DNA of 64,000 bases, taken from the NCBI GenBank assembly GCA_038503075.1, contig JBCAML010000023.1, positions 620,001 to 684,000 of the forward strand, read 5' to 3'. Position 1 is the first letter of the stretch. Every line of letters starts with the position of its first letter. A model generated the notes under the pieces. The model was not told where the DNA came from. It saw only the letters and a program-made list of their open reading frames with translations, and ran no database searches. The translations under genes were made by a program, and so were the position numbers. Below are positions 56,346 to 64,000 of this stretch, piece after piece. The DNA comes from Gyromitra esculenta. Lineage: Eukaryota; Ascomycota; Pezizomycetes; Pezizales; Discinaceae.

Positions 56346-56354
56346 AAGCAACGT
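56346..56354 (-). promoter_or_regulatory. Putative self-priming primer-binding site (C)
   Basis: On the element strand ACGTTGCTT follows the 5' LTR after two bases and is an exact complement of AAGCAACGT in the LTR (56577-56569). Confidence 0.55.
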
Positions 56355-56356
56355 AA

Positions 56357-56767
56357 TCTCAAGGAGCGAGATCCTCGTCAAGCTCTCGGGTATCCCCCGA
56401 GATAAGCAGTGCTACTTGAACGAGAAACTAACGACAGGAGAGTGTGCGGGGATTCTACAGGCTCTACCAATGGCTCAAGTTATGATGACTTGAGGACGGC
56501 GACGGCGAAAGATTGCGAGGTGTAATCTAAGTTTGTATTCGTGAGATGTAGTGAGTGTACAATAGAAGACGTTGCTTAAAGAAAGAAGAAGGAAAAGTAC
56601 AAGATGAGGGGGAATCCCTTCGCTTATATACCACGTTCCAACCCTTTCGATGACAAAGACATGACTCATTATAACGAAACACTCATGGAAGCACAAAGAA
56701 CAACAACGAAACCTAACAACCGTGTACCCCTGTTCCTAACCGATTACCATAACACCCATCCATGAAA
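56357..56767 (-). repeat. 5' LTR of gypsy C
   Basis: 411 bp. On the element strand it has GTATATAAG as TATA-like box, followed by a C/T-rich tract and TTTAAGCAACGTC. Reads as identical to 50952-51362. Confidence 0.93.
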
Positions 56768-56820
56768 TGACACTCCGTTATACCCCCGAAACCACACTAA
56801 AAGATCACGTTGCCACCTTT

Positions 56821-57230
56821 TCTCAAGGAGCGAGGTTCTTGTCAAGCTCTTCGGTATCCCCAAAGATGTGCAGAGCTACTTAACAAGAAATAAGCAACTG
56901 GAGAAATGCGAAGATTACACAGGTTCTATGTATGTGTTGAGTCAAGGCGACTCGATTGACAGCGACAGCGAAGGTTTGCGAAATGCAACCGAGGTTTGTA
57001 TTGGTAAAGACACAAAGAGTGTACAATAGAAGACGTTGCTTAAGGAAAGAAGAAGGAAAAGTACAACAAGAGGGGAATACCCTTCGCTTATATACCCATA
57101 GTTCTTCCCTTTGCTGACATATACATGACTCATCATGAACAAAAACCCTAAGAAACACAAAGAACAACCATTTACCATTACACCAAAGAAAATCCTAATG
57201 AGCAACTATCAACACCAGCCATCCATGAAA
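56821..57230 (-). mobile_element. Solo gypsy LTR E, in copia gag
   Basis: 410 bp, TCTCAAGG...CCATGAAA, flanked by CCTTT (56816-56820 and 57231-57235). C-family LTR with clear divergence from C itself. Confidence 0.92.
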
Positions 57231-57679
57231 CCTTTGCCAACCAGTGGAATATGGTTCTTGAATGCACCATTCAACATTCCAAAGACACCGACAGTTTCGG
57301 GTTCCACGTGCATGGAATTGCCAAAGATGCTAAATCCAAGGCCGCCTTCCTCATCCTGTCTATGCAACACGAGACAATGGAGAACGTCATAGACAACCTT
57401 CAGACTAAAGCTGATCTAACATACGAGGATGCTTATGAAAAACTCATTGACTTTTCCACCCGTCGGGAACAATCAAAGGAAGCTGCAGTCCTTCAAGCTG
57501 CAAGAACTCCCCAACGTACAGACAATGGAAAAGAATGTGCCTATTGTAAAGATCAAGGAACTCCATACAAAGGTTACCTGGCCAAGGAATGCAGAAAGAA
57601 GAAAGCGGCAAAACAAGTATCTGCTCAGTCCAATGCTGCAGTAGCGGATATGAATAGTTCATGCTTCATAGTTCACACG

Positions 57680-58098
57680 TTTCACGGATTGATAGTTGGG
57701 TATAGGGTTAGGTGTTGATTTGTTGGTTGTTATGGTTTAGTGGTTGCGGTAAAAAAGATAATGTTATTGTATTTCGGTTCTCTTCGGGTATTGGGTTTTT
57801 CGTGGAAAAAGCGGGGTATTTAAGGATGGATTTTGTGTCGCTTTATTCTCTTTCTCTTCCTTCTTTAAGCAACGTTCTTACTTTACTTCTACCATATTGT
57901 TTTAATACTACCTCGGTTCTGCCTTAGAACTCTCACGGTCGCTGTCGCTGTGAACACTCCCATACTTAACTCGCCTTGAGTTAGACCTCCGTAGGACCTG
58001 TAGAAACATCGTGACTCTTGTCGCTTGACCTCTCGCTTAAGTAGCACTGCTCACCTTCAGGGATACTGAGGGGCTTAACGAGAGATCAAACCGTGAGA
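57680..58098 (+). mobile_element. Solo gypsy LTR F, in copia gag-pol
   Basis: 419 bp, TTTCACGG...CCGTGAGA, flanked by ACACG (57675-57679 and 58099-58103). A/B-family LTR with TATTTAAGG and TTTAAGCAACG. Opposite orientation to LTR E. Confidence 0.92.
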
Positions 58099-61000
58099 AC
58101 ACGTCACTTCCAACTTATACCTCTTTCCTGGATTCAACTTGGGTAAATTGTGAATATCCAGACTATCACGTATCCTCTGACTTCTCCCAAACAGACACCC
58201 TCGGGGACCTAAACTGGACAGACACCTGCACTCTCCTTCCAAGCGTTGCTCTTGCTACCGGATCAAGCAACAAAAACGAATGGATATTCAACACAGGAGC
58301 ATCTGACCACATGACGGGAATCAATACCGTTAACATAAAAACAACGTCCTCAACCGTAACCGCAGCGGGAGGACAGAAACTACAGGTAACCGGTATAGAG
58401 GAATCAAATCTCATTACATCAATTGAACCCATCCATATCAAACAAGTCCTAGTGGTACCCAAAGTCAGCGAAAGCAGCCTGATCTCATGGCAGAAACTTG
58501 CGGCTCAAGGGTATAAAATGACCGGAGAAGGAAACGAGATAAGGATCACCATTAACGGAACCGTCAAAGCAATAGCAAAACTAAGCGCTGATAGAGGACT
58601 ATTCATGATTAAAGACTCACCTTCAACTATCTATTCTACAACTACGGACGGTTTTCATATATGGCATACTAGATTAGGACACCTTCCTGCATCCCTACTT
58701 CCAAAACTTCAATCCTTAGTTATTGATTCCCAAACTCTACCAGTTGATGGCGTTAGTGAAAATTGCACAGATTGTCTTCTAGGGAAATCCAAACGCCTAC
58801 CCGTTACTGGACCAGGCAGCATCACGAAAGCTCCTCTAGAGCTGATTCACTCCGACCTCAGCGGGCGCTTTTCCCTTGATGCTTGAGGAGGATTTCGATA
58901 CTATATCACCTTTATCAATGATTACACTCGATACACACATATCTACATACTAAAAACAAAGGACAGCGCCGCTCAAGCGTTTAAGACCTATGTAGCACAG
59001 GTAGAGAATACACTAAGCAAAAAAGTCAAAAGGTACAGAAGCGACAGAGGAGGTGAATATATGGGAAAAGACTTCATGGGATTTCTGGAGACAAAAGGAA
59101 TAATCAGCGAACCCTCAACTGCCTACTCTCACCAATCCAACGGGGTAGCAGAAAGATACAACCAGACCATAGGCACTATGATCAGGGTAACTTTTATCTC
59201 CTCTGGACTTCCAAAGAATTTATGGGGAGAAGCAGTAAGTATGATGGTACATGTCAAAAATCGCCTTCCTCACTCTCTCCTCTCAGTCATCTCCTTTGAA
59301 GTTTTCTTTGGAAAGAAACCCTCTGTCGCTTACTTGAGAACATTTGGAGACACAGGATATTCACATATATCCGAAGATGTCCAACCTGCCGGCACAAAAC
59401 TCGAACTTAGAGCAATTGAGATCAAGATCTGCGGATACGGTCCGAGCCAAGGCATCTATCGAGTCTACGATCCCGTCAAACAAAGGGTTTTTATATCACG
59501 AAACGTTCGTTTTCCCAATCCATCGACAGGGGAAGACATCTTAAAAAACTCAGGAGAAGTAGATGAATCCGAAAGCGAAGAGGATAAATAGTCAGACAGC
59601 AGCAACGAAGAAACCGAGAAAAAGGAGGACTCTCCAGAAACCAAGAACGAGCTCCCAGGATCCTTTTTCGAACCCCCCATTGCCTCCAAAAAATCGGAAT
59701 ACAACCCTACCAAGTCACCCATCCAGAATGACGAGGAACTGACAGATGACGAAGAAGTTCAACGACTCCTCAGAGAAGCAGGAGAATGATTGCCACCACT
59801 TGAAGATCCTGTCAGTGATGATGAGTTTCTTAAACTAAGGAGAAACTCACCTTTAAGTTCAAATATTTTCGACGATCCACCTCAGTCCTCTATAAGGTCA
59901 CTCGGTCCAAATGTCTCCTTGCGAAGATCTAACCGGCTTAAAAATCCTATTGAAAGATATGGATCCCTTGCAAACCTTACGTTTACGTAACCCAAACAAT
60001 ACGAAGAAGCAATCACTGCTGAAGACTCAGAAGACTGGAAGAAGGCCATGCAGGAGGAGTACGATGCTCTCATCGCAAATGAAACCTGGGAAGTAATACC
60101 TCGTCCGGAAGGAGAGAAAGTTGTAGGATCTCGTTGGCATTTCTTCTTAAAACTTGGACCAGAAGGAGAGGTAATACGACACAAAGCAAGATTTGTTGCC
60201 AGAGGATTCTCACAGATCAAGGACGTCGATTATCAAGAAACCTTCTCACCTGTCTTTCGATACGAATCTCTAAGGATGATCTTTGCTCATGTGGCCACAC
60301 TACCTCAAAGAAACTGGAAGACAATGCAAAGAGATGTCAAAAATGCCTTTCTTAATGCATCGATTAAAGAGACGGTTATGGTAGAACAACCGAAAGGGTT
60401 TTAGATTGGAAAGGGAAATGTTCTAAAGCTTCGAAAGACCCTGTATGGACTCAAGCAATCACCTCTCGCCTGGCATGATATCTTGTGCAAAACATTTGAA
60501 GAAAAAGGGGTTACCAAGACGAACTTCAATCCTAGTATCTTTGTCAACAAAGAACGAACTGTAATTATTGCAGCGTTTGTGCACGATCTAGGATCCTTCT
60601 TCAGTGACCCAAAAACTGAAGCCGAGATTTTCCTTCACCTAGAAAAACGTTTTCGAATGACTGGCAGTGAAGAAATCAGTTGGATGGTAGGAATTAATTT
60701 TATCTACTCAGCATCCTTGATACGACTCAGACAAACCTCATACCTCCAAAGAGTACTCATACGATTCGGAATGCAAGAATCTCGAGTGGTATCTACTCCT
60801 TTCGAGAACCATGGACTTACCAAGCACGAAGGAGAAGCAATCGAAACGACAGAATTTCAAGCGGTGATTGGGTCACTCATGTACGCTGCAGTAGGAACAC
60901 GACCTGATATCGCTTTTTCAACTATTTGCCTCTTCCAATTCGCTTCACATCCTGGACCTGATCATTGGACTGCAGTTAAGAGGATTCTAAGGTATATCAA

Positions 61001-61474
61001 AGGAACACTTGATTACGGCTTTACCTACCCGAGAACAACAAATCAGACAGTACATTTAATCGGATATGCCGCTGCCAGTTATGCCTCCAATGTACCAGAC
61101 CGACGATCGTACTCCGGAAATTGTTTTTTCATCAATGGGTGCTTGGTATCATGGAAAACCAGTAAACAAAAATCGGCCGCAACCTCCACAACAGAAGCAG
61201 AGTATATGTCACTCTCCGAGGCAGCCAGGCAATTGGTATGGATTAAAAGAGCAATAAAGGATTTGGCGTTCAAAGGATCGTATGAGTTATTGGAGGATAA
61301 TACTGGGGCTAAGTCATTAGCAGAAAATCCTGTCTTTCATACTCGTGCGAAACATATTGACGTGCACTTTCATTTTGTTAGGGAAAAATTAGCTAGAAAA
61401 GCATTTTCATTATCTTATGTACTCACTGGGGAAAATGTGGTGGATCTATTTACAAAAGGATTAGGGAGGATCAA

Positions 61475-62288
61475 TTTCATGGATGGTTGTTCGGTTGTCG
61501 GGCCTGTTGTATGAGTATTCAGTTAATTTGCTAATATTAAGTGTTCGCTATGTTTCTTTGGGTCTCTGTTGCAATGAGTCATACGTGTGTTATCGAAAGG
61601 ACGGATTATGGGTATATAAGCGAAGGGCCTTCCTCTCACAGTTCAGTCTCTCGTTAAGCCCTTCAGTATCCCTGAAGGTGAGCAGTGCTACTTAAGCGAG
61701 ATCCTAACTCGTTCGAAGAGTGCGGTATTTCTACAAGTTCTACGGGGGGTATACTTCAAGGCGAAGTATCGGCGATGTTTCACAGCGACAGCGAAGGTTC
61801 TGAGATAGAACCGAGATAGTATTAAGATAATACAAGTAGAAGTGACGAGAACGTTGCTTAAGGAAAGAAGAAGAACACAAACTACCAAAATCCACCCTTA
61901 AATACCCCGCTTTCTTAAACAAAACTTATAACCGAGAAATAACCGAGCAACAAAGAGATTGTTCAACCATCCAAACAACAATACAACCAACAACCAAACC
62001 ACAACTCATTACCCGAAATCAATCCATGAAACTTCCCCTCTTATTGTACTTTTCTTTCTCTTCTTCTTAAGCAACGTCTTCTATTGTACTCTCGTTGTAC
62101 CTTACAATACAACCCTCGATTACATCTCGTAATACTTCACTGTTGCTGTCTTCAAGTCACCATAACTTGAACCTCTTGTAGAGCCTGTAGAAACTCTGTA
62201 CATCCTCTCGTCGCCAGTTTCCCATTCAAGTAGCATTGCTTATCTCGGGGGATACCTGAGAGCTTGACGAGAATCTCGCTCCTTGAGA
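61475..62288 (+). mobile_element. Solo gypsy LTR H, itself split by LTR I
   Basis: 61475-61633 plus 62037-62288 form one C-family LTR (TTTCATGG...CCTTGAGA, about 411 bp). Flanks are ATCAA (61470-61474) and ATCTA (62289-62293), one mismatch. It lies just before the copia 3' LTR. Confidence 0.85.
61634..62031 (-). mobile_element. Solo gypsy LTR I, nested in LTR H
   Basis: 398 bp, TCTCACAG...CCATGAAA on the plus strand, with the perfect duplication CTTCC (61629-61633 and 62032-62036). A/B family. Its target was the leader region of LTR H, just after the TATATAAGCGAAGGG box. Confidence 0.9.
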
Positions 62289-62340
62289 ATCTAACATCAG
62301 TTGTTTTCTTCAAAGATACACTGCGACTCGTTAGGGGAAG

Positions 62341-62611
62341 TGTCAACGTAAGACTCACGTGTGTATCTTGTGATCGGTTATCTAATACTCCGGTGAGGGT
62401 AGTTTGTTGTACCAACTTGGATAGAATGTTATACCGAGTCGGATAGAATGATGTGCAGGGAATTATAGTACTAAGGCAACAGTACTGGTATTGTTTCTCT
62501 TGTTTAAAGTAAGAGTTGTGGAAGCAAGTTTAGAGGATTATCAATATCATTCAGTATCTCCCTTGTACCAGCTATCCTGTTTACCCGCTGTCCTACTCCT
62601 ATATTTTATTA
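62341..62611 (+). repeat. 3' LTR of copia D
   Basis: 271 bp starting TGTCAACGTAAGACTCACGT, preceded by a purine run (TTAGGGGAAG) and followed by the target duplication CCTTT. Confidence 0.9.
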
Positions 62612-62662
62612 CCTTTTTAACTCGATATCAAACCCGGACACAAAATCTGTGAGGATATATCT

Positions 62663-63118
62663 ATGATAGGAAGCTTAAATATTGGCGGGGGTGCGGGCGA
62701 GGAAGTAGGTGATGAACAAAATGCGAGACCTGGTGTCAGAAAAAATCATGCTACAAGGCGAGCCAAGGCAAAAACGAGGTCCAGAAAGCTAAAGGAAGCT
62801 GAAAAACGGCCCACAGCCCAAGGGTAAGCTCCCACTTTTCAAATCCTTTACATAGATTGATCTTAAAACTTAAAATAGGTGAAAGAGATGCTGGTGTGGT
62901 ATATTTCGGTGCAAAAGAACTCAGACATCCATTGTGCATTAAGTCGACCGTGGGTATGCCGGGACAATATGGCTTCAGGGTATTGGACCATGCTCAAAGA
63001 ACATAAAATAAACAATGGTATCAACGATGATCTGTGGACTTATTTCGGTAGTGTCACTCAAACATTCAAACCAGTACTAGTTTGCGATAACATCGATAAA
63101 ATCTACGGAGAAGTTTAA
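62663..63118 (+). other. Possible gene fragment, frame uncertain
   Basis: An ATG at 62663 opens 53 basic codons (RRAKAKTRSRKLKEAEKR) ending at GTAAGC (62824). Downstream, a frame reading VVYFGAKELRHPLCIKSTVG looks protein-like and ends at a TAA near 63005. A 32-nt GT-AG intron (62824-62855) would join them in frame, but that is shorter than the other introns here. Another frame (62879-63118) overlaps it. No family recognised. Confidence 0.25.
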
Positions 63119-63448
63119 CTTTCGTCATCCTTAACATCAGCAAAAAAAAAGAATGGTGCCCCGTACGCCTACTACACTGGGCGGCTAGGGTGCACGGGGC
63201 GGAATATAGCCCTCCCTTGTGTACTTTTTCGCGCCCTCTTGTCTGGGCGGAGGGCTCTAGCAGGTCGGCTCCGCTGGGCGAGACCTTGGGGAGGGCGCTC
63301 TGCCTGGAGGTTCTGTACGGGCTATTGAGATCCGGACGGCGCTTGGTTCCTGTCCTGGAGCTCGCTCCCACACTTTTTGGCTCGCATTGGCTTGATCTAT
63401 TGATCTATATAACTCTCGTTCTATATACATATATGTACGACTATTGGG

Positions 63449-63718
63449 AGCAGGCGGGAAACTGGGGCGGAAGCGGGCAGGGAGACGGGCAGGGAGACGG
63501 GCAGGGAGACGGGCGCCGAAGCAGGTAGGAAAGCGGGTAGGAAACAGACGCCAAAGCGGGCAGGAAACAGGCGCCAAAGCAGGCAGGTAAGCAGGTAAAC
63601 TGGTAGCAAAGCTACAGGAAACAGACCCCAAAGCGAGCTAGAGAGCATACAAAACAGGTGCTTTAGCGAGCAGGAAAGCGAGTAGGAAAGCAGGTAGGAA
63701 AGCAGACGTCGAAACAGG
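63449..63718 (+). repeat. Minisatellite (GGCAGGGAGACG and GCAGGAAACAGGC units)
   Basis: Tandem 12-bp GGCAGGGAGACG units (about 63476-63513), then 13-20 bp units GCAGGAAACAGGCGCCAAA. Unit sequences match those at 23020-23330, and both arrays are preceded by an AT-rich leader with TTGATCT and ATATACATATAT motifs. Confidence 0.8.
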
Positions 63719-64000
63719 GGGATCCTAATTGGGGGGGGGGTCGAAAGCCCAAAGACTTTGGGTACTAGAATACACACGATGTTAGCATTATTCGCCTGTA
63801 GAGAGGGTGAATGGAGAGAACGGGTAGTGGGGACGGTGTTGATATGGAGAAAAGGGGGACGGGTGGAGCGGAATAGGGGGAGACTGCGGTGTCGTCGGGG
63901 CAATGTTGCCTAGCGAGGTCGGGTAACCCCTGCGCAGGTAGGGTAACCATGGGTTAGGGTTCTACCTTTGCTGCTCTCGCGAGAATTCTCTAACTTCCTA
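63719..64000. other. No supported gene
   Basis: G-rich plus strand with a 10-G run near 63731. Short minus-strand frames here run into the minisatellite and have no domain support. Confidence 0.4.

Larger units (their letters stand above)
50952..56767 (-). mobile_element. Ty3/gypsy chromovirus C, intact and young
   Basis: Complete 5816-bp element on the minus strand. The two 411-bp LTRs (50952-51362 and 56357-56767) read as identical, and the target duplication TGACA (50947-50951 and 56768-56772) is perfect. gag and pol are both open. Inserted in the copia gag. Distinct from A/B in LTR sequence (3' end CCTTGAGA) and Gag N-terminus. It is the best candidate for a recently active element in the window. 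Confidence 0.95.
50559..61474 (+). pseudogene. Copia D gag-pol, interrupted and with stops
   Basis: Gag (50559-50951; GQSNYINWCDAAEKVLDYYD, UBN2-like) is cut by gypsy C, LTR E and LTR F; between and after them it continues to a zinc-knuckle-like CAYCKDQGTPYKGYLAKEC. From 58104 one frame runs on. Protease is NTGASDHMTG, with Asn (58290-58292) where the family has Asp. The GAG_pre-integrase motif is WHTRLGH...CTDCLLGKSK. Integrase follows (HSDLSG, SDRGGEY, NGVAERYNQT), then RT with FVHD (60576-60587) replacing YVDD, then RNase H (KSAATSTTEAEYMSLSEAA) with GYAAASYAS where GYSDADW is usual. Stops lie at 58884-58886, 59589-59591, 59787-59789, 59988-59990 and 60402-60404. No frameshift was found, since all segments share one frame. 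Several stops fit C-to-T change of Gln or Arg codons. Confidence 0.9.
49755..62611 (+). mobile_element. Ty1/copia element D with nested gypsy insertions
   Basis: LTRs at 49755-50446 (interrupted by solo LTR G) and 62341-62611, starting TGTCAA and ending TTTTATTA, with the duplication CCTTT at 49750-49754 and 62612-62616. A single gag-pol frame is recognisable between them after removal of gypsy C and solo LTRs E, F, H and I. The native element is about 5 kb. Pol has five in-frame stops and altered active sites, so it is dead. Confidence 0.92.

Noticed and set aside
63945..63975. Telomere-like GGGTTAGGGTT
   Set aside because: Only about one and a half units; similar AGGGTTAGG strings occur inside gypsy LTRs. 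Not a telomere or telomeric array.

Overview
The window reads as nuclear DNA of a transposon-rich filamentous fungus, probably an ascomycete. The evidence is short GT-AG introns (58-101 nt) with CTAAC/CTGAC branch sites, a Tad-like LINE, chromodomain Ty3/gypsy elements, a Ty1/copia element and Tc1/mariner relics. Species cannot be read from the sequence; a repeat-rich genome of the truffle/morel type would fit (inference). Few host genes are present, and they lie in small GC-richer islands.

Left part (1-30.4 kb). 1-1.65 kb is a GC-rich minisatellite block. About 3.6-4.8 kb holds a dead Tc1/mariner transposase on the minus strand. 7.25-9.56 kb holds a five-exon minus-strand gene for a divergent C-terminal-motor kinesin (predicted 666 aa). 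10.8-11.8 kb holds a two-exon gene of unknown function (283 aa or more). 16.4-18.7 kb holds a four-exon gene (predicted 696 aa) joining a coiled coil, a PD-(D/E)xK nuclease-like domain and a protein-kinase-like domain, the architecture described for Crinkler-type (CR) effectors. Between these genes lie inverted-repeat elements (13.1-13.8, 14.6-15.9, 21.1-21.4, 21.8-21.9 and 22.5-23.6 kb), a solo copia LTR at 20.1 kb, and long stretches with no supportable gene.

Right part (30.4-62.6 kb) is an almost unbroken nest of retrotransposons that can be dissected with target-site duplications (TSDs). A Tad-like LINE (30443-48071, minus strand, 16-bp TSD, 22-nt poly(A)) was entered by gypsy element A (32614-44526, TSD TGGAG) and by a solo LTR (45366-45776). 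Gypsy B (34791-40662, TSD CCACG) sits inside the pol of A. A copia element (49755-62611, TSD CCTTT) carries an apparently complete gypsy C with LTRs that read as identical (50952-56767, TSD TGACA) and five solo gypsy LTRs, one nested in another. All nine gypsy-type insertions in the window fall inside other transposable elements.

The gypsy elements share three features worth attention. First, the gag stop is preceded in frame by the slippery heptamer TTTAAAC and followed by a stem-loop whose arms co-vary between A, B and C; pol lacks a nearby AUG, so Gag-Pol is probably made by -1 frameshifting. Second, the LTR ends are TTTCAYGG...TGAGA rather than TG...CA, confirmed by flanking TSDs. Third, the primer-binding site is a 9-nt complement of the LTR's own putative transcript start, with no tRNA match seen, suggesting Tf1-like self-priming. 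The far right (62.6-64 kb) holds a minisatellite related to those at 1 kb and 23 kb.
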